48,360 bases of DNA from JBKHAJ01 sp964641125 (GTDB lineage: Bacteria > Spirochaetota > Spirochaetia > SPDA01 > CAZSGZ01), in assembly GCA_964641125.1 (NCBI GenBank), contig CAZXMO010000018.1:1-48360 (forward strand), given 5' to 3'. Below the pieces are notes generated by a model. The model did no database searches and was not told the DNA's origin. It saw nothing but the letters and a program-made list of their open reading frames with translations. Made by a program: the position numbers and the translations under genes. Shown piece by piece: positions 17,486-25,974 of the stretch; the first letter of the stretch is position 1; the number at the start of each line of letters is the position of its first letter.

Positions 17486-17575
17486 GTGCCTTGCGGAAGA
17501 AAACGAAAACGACACAAGATTGCTACCCACAAGCGTAAGAAAAAGCTGAGAAAGAACCGGCACAAGAAGAAATAG
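17486..17575 (+). CDS. bS22/mS38-type (AURKAIP1/COX24 domain) small ribosomal protein
   Basis: A 29-residue, extremely basic peptide: MPCGRKRKRHKIATHKRK is followed by KKLRKNRHKKK. The RKRHKIATHKRKKKLRKNRHKK pattern (cited here by its ends, residues 5-28) is that of the tiny AURKAIP1/COX24-domain proteins, which correspond to mitochondrial mS38 and mycobacterial bS22 of the small ribosomal subunit. The start is GTG at 17486 with AAGGAG 8 nt upstream. An AT-rich leader with TATTATATA lies just before. It precedes the FlgH-like gene by 46 bp. Such genes are often missed because of their length. Confidence 0.78.
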   Translation: MPCGRKRKRHKIATHKRKKKLRKNRHKKK

Positions 17576-17621
17576 CCGGGTCGGATCGATACACACACGA
17601 GGAGCACAACAGGCAGGACCT

Positions 17622-18317
17622 ATGAAAATACAAACAGGTATCCTGTTTTTCCTGACGGTGATTACGGGACTCTCCGGCGCCGATAATCTGTGGACATCCG
17701 ACTTTCAAGGGTATATAGCGGAGAAGCCGGTCTTGACCGAAGGCCGGCTTCTTCGCGTCATTATCGATTCATCTACACAACTCGACCTAAGCGCCTCATA
17801 CACCGCGGATAAGGAACTCGTGCTTCGCTTTTCCGGCGGGGACACCGGAAATCTCTTCGCGTTTCTGCCCGACATAGATGCAGCCAACAGGAGAACGGCC
17901 GAAGGGGAGGAGGAATCGTCCCTTCAAGCCTCTCTCGGGGCACGGGTCATAGAGATCGACGACACCGGTGCGGCCCGGATTCAAGGGAGCCGAACCATGA
18001 CGCTTCAAGATTCGGTCCAAGCGGTCACCGTGACCGGATGGGTGGCTCCCCAAAACGTAGATGCCGAAAACACGGTGAGTTTCGATCAATTAGCCGATGC
18101 CGAGCTCGTCTTTCGCAGCTTCGTGCAGACGGGTCAGCCGATCCTGACCGAAGAGGATATCGAAGAAGCGGTGCTTGCCGAAGAAGCGGAGAACGGCGAC
18201 GAGACCGGCGCCCCGGAACAACCCGAGAGCCGCTACACCTTGAACGACGAGCGAAAACGGGAATTACTCCTCAACTACATAAATCAATTCGTACAGCTTA
18301 TATTCGAAATGGAATAG
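17622..18317 (+). CDS. FlgH-like (flagellar L-ring domain) secreted protein
   Basis: A 231-residue protein with a signal peptide (residues 1-20, ILFFLTVITGLSGA). The start NLWTSDFQGYIAEKPVLTEG and the later ARVIEIDDTGAARIQGSR, VTVTGWVAPQNVDAENTVSF and LADAELVF follow the order of FlgH, the L-ring lipoprotein of flagellar basal bodies. Two features differ: there is no lipobox Cys at the signal cleavage site, and an acidic tail (EEAVLAEEAENGDE) is added at the C-terminus. No other flagellar gene is nearby. It may form a ring or collar in the periplasm, or have been recruited elsewhere. Homology is inferred from the motif pattern. Confidence 0.6.
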   Translation: MKIQTGILFFLTVITGLSGADNLWTSDFQGYIAEKPVLTEGRLLRVIIDSSTQLDLSASYTADKELVLRFSGGDTGNLFAFLPDIDAANRRTAEGEEESSLQASLGARVIEIDDTGAARIQGSRTMTLQDSVQAVTVTGWVAPQNVDAENTVSFDQLADAELVFRSFVQTGQPILTEEDIEEAVLAEEAENGDETGAPEQPESRYTLNDERKRELLLNYINQFVQLIFEME

Positions 18318-18322
18318 GATTT

Positions 18323-18694
18323 CTATTTAACGGCGAGGAGCTCATCGATTGCATGCATGATGTCCTCTTTCTCGAAGGGTTTGTCGAAAACCCGAGCTAC
18401 CCCGTACTGGTCGATGAGGTTACGGAAGGCATCGTTTTCGAGGGGGACCTTACCCGAAATGATGATGAGTTTGACATGGGGGTAGCCGTTACGGATCTGC
18501 ATGATCGTCTCGAGTCCCCCTTGTTCGGGCATAACCACATCGAGGAGGATCAGATCGATCTTTTCTTTGTTCAGGATCTGCATGGCCTCCCGGCCGTTGC
18601 CGGCGGTAAACAGCTCGTGACCCGAATTTTTGAGCATGAGCTGAATAATTCTCCGTATCGACGGCTCGTCGTCAACAATCAGTAATCGCGCCAT
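18323..18694 (-). CDS. Single-domain response regulator (CheY-like)
   Basis: A 123-residue receiver domain with no output domain. Visible are LLIVDDEPSIRR (acidic pair), the phospho-acceptor Asp in ILLDVVMPEQGG (about residue 52), the Ser/Thr switch in IIISGK, and Lys in VFDKPFEKEDI. It could act as a stand-alone phospho-signal carrier for chemotaxis or a phosphorelay. AGAGGGA precedes the ATG. It converges on the FlgH-like gene with only 5 bp between stops, and is divergent from ackA. Partner kinase unknown. Confidence 0.92.
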   Translation of the reverse strand: MARLLIVDDEPSIRRIIQLMLKNSGHELFTAGNGREAMQILNKEKIDLILLDVVMPEQGGLETIMQIRNGYPHVKLIIISGKVPLENDAFRNLIDQYGVARVFDKPFEKEDIMHAIDELLAVK

Positions 18695-18750
18695 AGCTGT
18701 CCCTCTTGGTTCAAGACTCTAAACTATGGAGTAAAAATAGTAAAGTACTA

Positions 18751-18756
18751 TATACT
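18751..18756 (+). promoter_or_regulatory. -10 box 6 nt upstream of the ackA start (candidate leaderless start)
   Basis: TATACT at 18751-18756 is followed by six bases and the ATG at 18763, with no ribosome site between. No good -35 box is seen at 17 bp, so this is less certain than at metG. Confidence 0.4.
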
Positions 18757-18762
18757 GACCCA

Positions 18763-19974
18763 ATGGAACAAGCTAAGAAAATACTCGTCATCAACTGCGG
18801 TAGTTCCTCACTGAAGTACGAGGTCTACGAAATGCCCGGCAGCAAGAGCCTCGGAAGGGGACTCGTGGAGCGGATCGGGGAGCCTTCCGGTGTCGTCTCT
18901 CAGGAATCGGTCAACGGAACTCTCCGTGAGGAGTATCCCATAGAGGACCATACCGAGGCGATGGAAGCCTTGAGGAAGAGCCTTACCCATTCCGCCAACG
19001 GAATCATCGACTCCATCGACGAAATAGCCGCATTGGGGCACCGGGTGGTCCACGGCGGCGAGGAGTATTCCCAATCGGTCTTGATAGACGAGGATGTTAT
19101 CAGGGTCATAGAAGACGCCTCCGAGCTCGCTCCGCTGCATAATCCGGCTCATCTGATGGGTATCCGGGCGGCGCTGAATATGCTTCCCGACCGGCCCCAA
19201 ACGGCGGTTTTCGACACCGCTTTTCATCAGACCATGCCTGCCTCGGCGTACCTGTACGGGCTTCCCCGGGAGCTCTACCGGAAGTACAAAATCCGCCGGT
19301 ACGGCTTCCACGGAACCAGTCACAGGTTCGTAGCCCAGGAAGCGGTGAGAATGATGAAACGATCCATCGATAACACAAACGTTATCTCCTGCCACCTCGG
19401 AAACGGGGCGTCCATAACCGCCATCAGCCAGGGGAAATCGGTGGAAACCTCGATGGGCTTCACCCCTCTCTCGGGACTGGTTATGGGGACACGGTGCGGT
19501 GACATCGACCCGGCGATCGTACTGTTCCTCCTCGAAAGGGGATACTCGGCGGCCCGGATCAACGACATCCTGAACAAAGAGAGCGGACTCTTAGGCCTCT
19601 CGGGAATCTCCAACGATCTCAGAGACTTGGAAGCCGCCGCCGAGTCGGGAAACAAGAACGCCATCGAAGCCCTCGATGTCTATGCCCACCAGATCAGAAA
19701 GTACATAGGGGCATATGCCGCCAATATCGTCAGGCTGGACATCCTGGTCTTTACAGGGGGTATCGGAGAGCACGGGACCCGAATGAGGGAACGGATCTGC
19801 CACCGCCTGGAGAATCTCGGAGTTGTCATGGATTACAGGAGGAACCTCGAAAACGGTGCTAAGCAGGGAATCATCTCACAGCCCTACTCTCCCACTTCCA
19901 TCGTCGTAGTTCCTACCAACGAAGAGCTCCAGATAGCCAAGGACACCTATCAGATCAGCTTCAAGGAAAAATAA
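18763..19974 (+). CDS. ackA: Acetate kinase
   Basis: A 403-residue acetokinase-family enzyme that makes ATP from acetyl phosphate and ADP. All family motifs are present: NCGSSSLKYEVYE at the start, GHRVVHGGEEY, the substrate loop GFHGTSHRFV, the nucleotide motif HLGNGASITAI and FTGGIGEHG near the end. The ATG at 18763 (MEQAKK) is chosen over upstream in-frame codons because it places the first beta strand correctly. It indicates fermentative, acetate-forming energy metabolism. It is 13 bp upstream of the DUF362 gene, probably co-transcribed. Confidence 0.96.
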   Translation: MEQAKKILVINCGSSSLKYEVYEMPGSKSLGRGLVERIGEPSGVVSQESVNGTLREEYPIEDHTEAMEALRKSLTHSANGIIDSIDEIAALGHRVVHGGEEYSQSVLIDEDVIRVIEDASELAPLHNPAHLMGIRAALNMLPDRPQTAVFDTAFHQTMPASAYLYGLPRELYRKYKIRRYGFHGTSHRFVAQEAVRMMKRSIDNTNVISCHLGNGASITAISQGKSVETSMGFTPLSGLVMGTRCGDIDPAIVLFLLERGYSAARINDILNKESGLLGLSGISNDLRDLEAAAESGNKNAIEALDVYAHQIRKYIGAYAANIVRLDILVFTGGIGEHGTRMRERICHRLENLGVVMDYRRNLENGAKQGIISQPYSPTSIVVVPTNEELQIAKDTYQISFKEK

Positions 19975-19987
19975 TAAGGAACATATC

Positions 19988-21136
19988 ATGACACGCGTAG
20001 CGCTGATTCGCTGTGAATCTTACGACCGCAATGAAGTCAAAGCAGCCGTCGACCGGGGAATCGATCTCTTGGGGGGAATAGGACGGTTCGTCAAAAAGGA
20101 TGAGAAGATCTTACTGAAACCGAACCTCCTCTTCGGCGATATTCCGGAAAAGTGTATCAACACCCATCCCTCGGTCTTCCGGGCGGCCGCCGAAGCGGTC
20201 CGGACCGTCACCGACTCGGTGAGTTACGGAGACCACCCGGGAATGGGAAGCATCACCGCAGCCGCCCGCAAGACGGGGATCGCCGGAGAAGCGGACGAGC
20301 TCGGTATACCCCTAGCCGACTTCAAGACCAGTATCGAGGTGGAGGTCGAAAATCCTCTGATTCAGCCGAGTTTTCCCGTGGCCAAGGGGGTCGTGGAGAG
20401 CGACGGGATGATCAGCTTGTGTAAGCTCAAGACCCACGCCCTGGAGAAGATGACCGGAGCGGTGAAGAACCAGTTCGGCTGCGTCCCGGGGCTGGCCAAA
20501 CCGGGGTTTCATATGCGCTATCCCGATGCCAGGGATTTCGGCAAGATGCTCGTGGACTTAAACGGGATCTTGAGCCCCCGGCTCTACATCATGGACGGAA
20601 TCCGGGGGATGGAGGGAAACGGACCCCGGGCCGGCGACCCGGTCCCGATGAACGTTCTTATCTTCTCGGAGGACCCGATAGCCCTCGACGCCGTTATGGC
20701 CCGTCTTGTCGATCTCGATCCGGCATACCTTCCCACTGTCGAATACGGAGCCCAAGCGGGAATGGGGGTCTACGGGGAGGAGGATATCGAGCTCCTCGGA
20801 GATCCCCTGGAGACGTTCATTAATCCGGATTTCCGCGTAAACCGTGAGCGGATTCGGCCCTTCCGTAAGAGCGGAGTGTTCGCCTTCATGACCAATATGC
20901 TCGTTCCCAAGCCCCATATCGATCCCGAGAAGTGCGTCCGCTGCGGGATATGCGTTGAGGCCTGTCCCGCGGATCCGAAGGCGGTGGACTGGGGTCCGGA
21001 GGGGAGGAGCACCCATCCCCTCTACGACTACTCCAACTGCATCCGGTGCTACTGCTGCCAGGAGATGTGTCCGGAGAGCGCCGTCTATCTCAAAGATCCT
21101 CTTCTAGGGAAGATTGTTCGACGAGCTCGGAAATAG
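19988..21136 (+). CDS. DUF362 protein with C-terminal 2[4Fe-4S] ferredoxin domain
   Basis: A 382-residue protein. Residues 1-290 form the DUF362 domain (ILLKPNLLF, GDHPGMGS, KLKTHALEKMTGAVKN, FGCVPGLAKPGFH). Residues about 310-370 carry two 4Fe-4S clusters (CVRCGICVEACP and CIRCYCCQEMCP). DUF362 proteins occur widely in anaerobes; their reaction is not established, and the ferredoxin part suggests electron transfer. AAGGA precedes the ATG, and ackA is just upstream. Its last 47 bp overlap the 3' end of the convergent UDPGP gene. Confidence 0.88.
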   Translation: MTRVALIRCESYDRNEVKAAVDRGIDLLGGIGRFVKKDEKILLKPNLLFGDIPEKCINTHPSVFRAAAEAVRTVTDSVSYGDHPGMGSITAAARKTGIAGEADELGIPLADFKTSIEVEVENPLIQPSFPVAKGVVESDGMISLCKLKTHALEKMTGAVKNQFGCVPGLAKPGFHMRYPDARDFGKMLVDLNGILSPRLYIMDGIRGMEGNGPRAGDPVPMNVLIFSEDPIALDAVMARLVDLDPAYLPTVEYGAQAGMGVYGEEDIELLGDPLETFINPDFRVNRERIRPFRKSGVFAFMTNMLVPKPHIDPEKCVRCGICVEACPADPKAVDWGPEGRSTHPLYDYSNCIRCYCCQEMCPESAVYLKDPLLGKIVRRARK

Positions 21137-22691
21137 ATTTCGGCTTCCAAACTCCGTTCTCGAGCTTCATCCCGTAGACGGTGGAAAGCTTTTCCTCGAG
21201 TCCCTCCCTGAGGCGCGAGGCGACATCGAGAAATTCCCGCGACACATCCCCCTCATCGGGCTCGAGCCGGTCCAATCCGACCCCGCTGGTGACGAGGGAT
21301 TCCAAGAGAAGTTTGGCGGCGAGAAACCGCTTCGATTTATCGACCCCGAAGACGAAGAAATCGTCCATCAAACCCAGGACCTCCCAGGTAACCTGCTCGG
21401 CCTGAGAGTATTTCCCGGCGTCCTTGTTCTGATCGCTGAACCGGACGGGAAGCTCCTCGATGATCCGCTCGAGAGAAGTGACGAGGTAATCCAGATCGAA
21501 CAGCCCCGTCGCGCAGTTAAAAAGGATCGGCTTCCCCTTCTCCTCGTGCCGCCTGATATCCTCCTCGGACACCGCGGGACCGATGTCGGCGCAGTTGAGG
21601 TGATCCCTCTCGTCGATCACGAGTATTCCCCCCTTAACATCGATAGGGGACTTGAAGGCGAACTCGAAGCCCCCCTGTTTTCCGCTCAAGGCGAGGAGCG
21701 CGAGGGTGACGGGGTCGACGGTATTCCCGAGGTTGTCGACGTTTCCGAGATAGGCGAACCGCTTGCCTCTATCTTTCAGCCCGGTATAGACATCTTTCAA
21801 TACCTGGAAGTTCTGTCCGTGTCCCCCCGGGAGGGGCAGGATTCTTCCCTCGTCCCCGTAGGCCTCGGTGAAGAGTCTCTTGGGTCTCCCCTTGTCGCTG
21901 TGGGTGTAGGCGGCGATCATCGGCTGTATACCCGTCTCCACCCGGGTTATGTCGTTCCCGGTTTCCCGGATGAGCTCGGCCAAGAGAGGGCTCGACCGGA
22001 AGCCGCGGTACTCCTCGGCAATTTCCTCGTTGTTGTTCACGTTGGTCATCTGGAACATGGTGATCCCGGCACCGTCCTCCCCGCCGCTGCCGCCGGCCGT
22101 CCCCGTGGTCCGCTTATACAGAAGCTCCCGGATAAGCAGTGCCCTCATCTTGAGCTCCAAAAAGCTCGCCCCGGGGCTCCCGTCGGGATTGACATACCCC
22201 GGAGTTACCCCTTTTGACCGGTCTCCGGCGATTTCGGCTATCCGGTCGAACTCTTCCCGGGCGGCTTCCATAAGGGTCTCGCTGTAGGAGCTGTTCTTTT
22301 TCCGATCCACGTAACTGGTAGCGGAACCTCCGTTCAAGACCCCGTAAGCGACCAGGGGAAGAAGGCGGAAACCTACCTCGGCGAGCCCCTTACGATCGAA
22401 AACGATCCGCCTTACCCCGTTCTCTTCCTCGATGCGGCCGTACCGGGCGGGATCGAGCCCGGGAAGGAGCCCTTCCATCCGGGCCTGTATTACTTCTTCA
22501 GGACCCGACCAGGTTATCCCGCCGGTTACGTCCATGACACCTTCTGTATCCATTGTGGGCAGTTTCTTGGCCTGAATCGGCTCGACTGAATCATACTTTC
22601 CCCGGTTGTAATTCTCGAGAATTTCCAGGGTAAGCTCCACGTCCACCCCTTTTTCTTCCATCTGTTTTCGGAGGTCTTTAGAAATGTTCAT
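21090..22691 (-). CDS. UDPGP-family UTP--sugar-1-phosphate uridylyltransferase
   Basis: A 533-residue protein resembling eukaryote-type UDP-glucose/UDP-GlcNAc pyrophosphorylases (UDPGP family), which join UTP and a sugar-1-phosphate. The nucleotide-binding loop appears as VLNGGSATSYVDRKK in place of the usual LxGGxGTRLG, then ITMFQMTN, PLPGGHGQNF, the diagnostic YLGNVDNLGNTVDP, and a late DFFVFGVDKSKRF. Members of this family are found in spirochaetes. The altered glycine loop (SATSY) means the substrate, and possibly the activity, should be treated as unproven. It ends in a 47-bp antisense overlap with the DUF362 gene. Confidence 0.72.
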   Translation of the reverse strand: MNISKDLRKQMEEKGVDVELTLEILENYNRGKYDSVEPIQAKKLPTMDTEGVMDVTGGITWSGPEEVIQARMEGLLPGLDPARYGRIEEENGVRRIVFDRKGLAEVGFRLLPLVAYGVLNGGSATSYVDRKKNSSYSETLMEAAREEFDRIAEIAGDRSKGVTPGYVNPDGSPGASFLELKMRALLIRELLYKRTTGTAGGSGGEDGAGITMFQMTNVNNNEEIAEEYRGFRSSPLLAELIRETGNDITRVETGIQPMIAAYTHSDKGRPKRLFTEAYGDEGRILPLPGGHGQNFQVLKDVYTGLKDRGKRFAYLGNVDNLGNTVDPVTLALLALSGKQGGFEFAFKSPIDVKGGILVIDERDHLNCADIGPAVSEEDIRRHEEKGKPILFNCATGLFDLDYLVTSLERIIEELPVRFSDQNKDAGKYSQAEQVTWEVLGLMDDFFVFGVDKSKRFLAAKLLLESLVTSGVGLDRLEPDEGDVSREFLDVASRLREGLEEKLSTVYGMKLENGVWKPKSISELVEQSSLEEDL

Positions 22692-22722
22692 ATCTAAGAG
22701 TGCCCCAAAGCTTGGGGTTTTT

Positions 22723-24369
22723 CTACCCCCGCATGCGGAGCTCGGCGATCCTTTCTATTTCATCGATCCGTTCGGCAAAACGGAGGAATCTCTCATCTTC
22801 AAGGGGGACCCTATCCCGGACGGAGTCGACAACCTCCCGGAAGGCGTCACGGTATTTGCGGTGGGCTATCTTTTTTAGGATTTGAACGAACCGCCGTTCT
22901 ATTCGGGATCGGAGCCGGGTGTCCCCATCCGCCCCGGCGAGAAGCTCGATCAAGTACAGGCACTCTTCCCGGTAATCCTCGAACCGGGAAAGCTCGAGGG
23001 CGGCGATAGACCGGTCCAGGTCCGATTCGCTTAGGGCCGCGATATCGCCCTCGTTGGGAGCCTCGACGATACGGCAGGGTTCGCGGGGACCGCAATCGAG
23101 GTTAAATCCCGCGGGAAGCCCGGCGCTGTATTTTTCGAGCCGCCGGGGATGGAAGGTGCCCTTGAGGAGGAGAGTGAGATGCCGTTCCTTCCGAAAACGG
23201 CGGATTCGCTTTTTTGCGCCCGCCGAGGTCGTCCCCCCGCAGCGGAGGAGGAGAAAAAACTCGGCGTTGTGGACCGCCTTGGAGATACTCTGCCGGCCTC
23301 CCCGGTAGGTGACATAATCGGAGGAATAGAGGTCCAGAGTTCCCCGGTCCGAGAGCATGTCGACCAGCTCGTCGAAGGGGATGATTCCTTCGGTGTTGTA
23401 GCTCAAGACGATATACCGGCAATCGATCCTGTCGAGGAGCCCGGCTAATGCCCTCCCCGCCGTCTCCCCATAGCAGTAATCACTCCTGGTTTTCGTCCAG
23501 TCCCGCCGAATCCCCGCCTTGTCCCGGAGCCTTCCGTCCCCGCCCCGCTCCAAGGGGTACTCCGGCTTGTCCCAGAGAACGATTGTATTGAGGAGATGAT
23601 AGTTACTCCCGTACTGGTGCTGGTTGTACGGCGGATCGAGATAACAGAGGTCGGCTGTTCTCCCGAGGACGAAATCACGCGCATCCTCTCCGTAGGATCC
23701 GCATCCGGGGGTTCCGTCGATCAAAACGGGGGGTAAGAGTCTCATGGGGGCGGTTATCCGCTTTATGGCGTCCTTTCCGTGGCCGCCGAATCCCTTGTGG
23801 AAAGCCTTGAACACCCCTGAAGTGTTAGCATGGGTCGCCGCCTGGTAGATGAGTGACGCGAGAAGAAGCGTCTTCGCCTTTCGCTCTCCCTCGTCCAAAT
23901 CCCATCCGGGATACCGCATCTCGATGAGATGCCGGCTCCGGTCGATGAAGGCCGCGTTCTCCGCGGTGTAGAAGAGACGCTCCCGCCGGTAATCGGCCTC
24001 TTCGGTTTTGCAAGGTGCGTAATACCGAGCCACATAGGAGGGGACTTCGGCCCGGGAGCGGTTTATCTCCCCGATAACCCGTTCCAGCCCGCCGTCGAAA
24101 TATCGGTCCGCCTCACTGTGATCGATACCGATGTGAGCGGCATTGATGATCCGGGAATAGGGCTCCCAGTCGTTACAGGCCGTCCGGTAGCCCAGGTACT
24201 TCCCGAGCCGGGCTACCGCCCCGCTCCCCGCAAACGGATCGAGGAAGGTATGAATCCGGTTCTCACTATCCAATTCCCGAAAGAGGTCCCCCAAGACCCC
24301 TAAGAGGGCCCGCTTATTTCCGATGTAGGCGATGAGCTGGGAGGTAAGGTAGGGATGATCAAGGACCAT
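22723..24369 (-). CDS. DNA adenine-N6 methyltransferase (D12 class), orphan
   Basis: A 548-residue protein from the ATG at 24369. Near its start are YIGNKRALL and DPFAGSGAVARLG (SAM-binding motif I), and DLCYLDPPYNQHQYGSNY is the catalytic DPPY motif, in the order of D12-class adenine methylases. It is about twice the usual length: the C-terminal 200 residues contain a basic region and an all-helical part with no recognised motif. No restriction endonuclease lies beside it. An upstream ATG at 24447 would place 26 residues inside murE and lacks the family pattern. No ribosome site is seen at 24369. Confidence 0.82.
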   Translation of the reverse strand: MVLDHPYLTSQLIAYIGNKRALLGVLGDLFRELDSENRIHTFLDPFAGSGAVARLGKYLGYRTACNDWEPYSRIINAAHIGIDHSEADRYFDGGLERVIGEINRSRAEVPSYVARYYAPCKTEEADYRRERLFYTAENAAFIDRSRHLIEMRYPGWDLDEGERKAKTLLLASLIYQAATHANTSGVFKAFHKGFGGHGKDAIKRITAPMRLLPPVLIDGTPGCGSYGEDARDFVLGRTADLCYLDPPYNQHQYGSNYHLLNTIVLWDKPEYPLERGGDGRLRDKAGIRRDWTKTRSDYCYGETAGRALAGLLDRIDCRYIVLSYNTEGIIPFDELVDMLSDRGTLDLYSSDYVTYRGGRQSISKAVHNAEFFLLLRCGGTTSAGAKKRIRRFRKERHLTLLLKGTFHPRRLEKYSAGLPAGFNLDCGPREPCRIVEAPNEGDIAALSESDLDRSIAALELSRFEDYREECLYLIELLAGADGDTRLRSRIERRFVQILKKIAHRKYRDAFREVVDSVRDRVPLEDERFLRFAERIDEIERIAELRMRG

Positions 24370-24373
24370 TTTT

Positions 24374-25945
24374 ATGATACCATCCGCCGAAATGAGACTA
24401 TCAGCATTTACCGGGAGAATCAACCGAATCGGAGGCTTCGGTTCCACCGATCCCGAGATATCCGGCCTCGCCTACGACAGCAGACACGTCGCCGAGGGGC
24501 ACCTCTTCTTCGCCCTCCCGGGGATCCACGCGGACGGCCACGATTTTATCCCCATGGCGGTACAGCGGGGTGCTCGGGCGGTCATTTACTCGAGGGAGCT
24601 CGACCCCGGGAGTCTGCCCGGGATCGATCGAGGCGTGGTGTACATCCGGGTTCCCGATTCGAGGCGGGCCATGTCGGCGGCGTCCGCGGATTTCTACGGC
24701 AATCCCTCTCGGCGGCTTCGCGTGGTAGGGGTCACCGGGACCGACGGGAAGAGCACCACCGTCTTCTTCATCCGGCAGCTCCTCGAACTTTCGGGGCGCA
24801 AGGCGGGATTCTTGAGCACCGTCCAGTACTCTACCGGCGGGGAGATTCGATCGAACCCCTTCAGACAATCCACCCCGGAGGCGGTGGAGGTCCACCGGAT
24901 CTTGGCCGAAACGGCCGACGCCGAAAACGAGTTCGCCGTCGTCGAAGCCACCTCCCACGGCCTCTCGGAACGGACCGCCCGCCTCGAGGACGTCCGGTTC
25001 GAATCAGCGGTGTTCACCAATATAAGCCACGAGCACCTCGAGTTCCACGGGTCCTTCGAAGGGTACCTCCGCGACAAGAGCAGGCTCTTTGCCAAGCTCG
25101 ATGAAGCGGCCGCCGGGGGGGCCTCTTCCGAACAGGGGCCCTTCGGTGTAGTGAACGCGGCCGATCCGCAGGCGGATTACATGCGCGCCGTCACCTCCCG
25201 GCCGGTGTACGGATACTCTCTTATCGACGTGCCCGCGGACCTTACCGGCCGTGTGACCGGAGAGTCAGCCGGGGAGCTTTCTCTGTCGGTCGGAGACGGC
25301 GGGCGGACCGCCCGGGCGGTCCTTCCCATGCCCGGGGTCTTCAACGCCGAGAACGCCCTTGCCGCCCTCCTTACCGTCTCCCGCCTCGTGGATATCGATC
25401 CCCTCGAGCTCGTTCCCCTCCTCTCCCGGCTCCGTCCCGTCCCGGGACGCATGAGCCCCATACAAGCGGGGCAGCCTTTTACGGTCTTAGTCGATTACGC
25501 CCACACTCCGGGTTCCTTTTCCCGGCTCTTTCCCCTGATGCGGGAGAGGACCCCCGGCAGACTGACAGCCGTCTTCGGGTCCGCCGGCGAGCGGGACCGG
25601 GACAAGCGGCGGGTCCAGGGGCGGATAGCCGGGAAGTACGCCGACCGCATCGTCCTTACCGACGAAGACCCCCGGGGCGAGGAACCCCTTGCCGTTCTCC
25701 GGGAGATCGCCGCGGGAATCACCGGAAAGACCGAGGGCGAAGAGCTCCTCCTCATTCCCGACCGGAGCGAGGCGATTGAAACCGCGCTCCGGTCGGCCGG
25801 CCCCGGGGACACGGTCCTCCTCCTCGGGAAGGGGCACGAATCGACTATCATCTACGCGTCGGGACCGGTCCCCTGGAACGAGGCCGAAGCCGCCCGGCGT
25901 GCCCTCGAGCGGTTGGGATACACCAACCGGGGAGAAACACGTTAA
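24374..25945 (+). CDS. murE: MurE, UDP-MurNAc-tripeptide synthetase, EDPR-type (likely not DAP-adding)
   Basis: A 523-residue Mur ligase. The ATP loop is GVTGTDGKSTTV (about 119-130), then EATSHGLSE, NISHEHLEFHG, VDYAHTPGSF and GKGHES. At the amino-acid specificity site, DAP enzymes have DNPR; here it is TDEDPRGEEP, closer to the DDPRGEDP of Thermotoga MurE. This suggests that L-ornithine or lysine is added, in line with ornithine-containing spirochaete peptidoglycan and with the FemAB-like gene nearby. The start may be 24374 or the ATG at 24392 (MRLSAF). Only 4 bp separate it from the divergent methyltransferase start. Confidence 0.92.
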   Translation: MIPSAEMRLSAFTGRINRIGGFGSTDPEISGLAYDSRHVAEGHLFFALPGIHADGHDFIPMAVQRGARAVIYSRELDPGSLPGIDRGVVYIRVPDSRRAMSAASADFYGNPSRRLRVVGVTGTDGKSTTVFFIRQLLELSGRKAGFLSTVQYSTGGEIRSNPFRQSTPEAVEVHRILAETADAENEFAVVEATSHGLSERTARLEDVRFESAVFTNISHEHLEFHGSFEGYLRDKSRLFAKLDEAAAGGASSEQGPFGVVNAADPQADYMRAVTSRPVYGYSLIDVPADLTGRVTGESAGELSLSVGDGGRTARAVLPMPGVFNAENALAALLTVSRLVDIDPLELVPLLSRLRPVPGRMSPIQAGQPFTVLVDYAHTPGSFSRLFPLMRERTPGRLTAVFGSAGERDRDKRRVQGRIAGKYADRIVLTDEDPRGEEPLAVLREIAAGITGKTEGEELLLIPDRSEAIETALRSAGPGDTVLLLGKGHESTIIYASGPVPWNEAEAARRALERLGYTNRGETR

Positions 25946-25974
25946 TCCCCACGATCGGGGGCACTCAGTACTCT

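Noticed and set aside
18038..18685. A 215-codon plus-strand frame opposite the response regulator
   Set aside because: It starts inside the FlgH-like gene in another frame and is antisense to a clear receiver domain.
21114..22217. A 367-codon plus-strand frame opposite the UDPGP gene
   Set aside because: It is antisense to a gene with clear family motifs and has no ribosome site or recognisable domain.
24370..24447. An upstream start for the methyltransferase
   Set aside because: The added residues (MEPKPPIRLIL...) lie entirely within murE and have no match to the family's usual start.
25946..25966. CCCC/GGGG hairpin between murE and the EpmA-like gene as a terminator
   Set aside because: The stem is only four base pairs and no T run follows on either strand.
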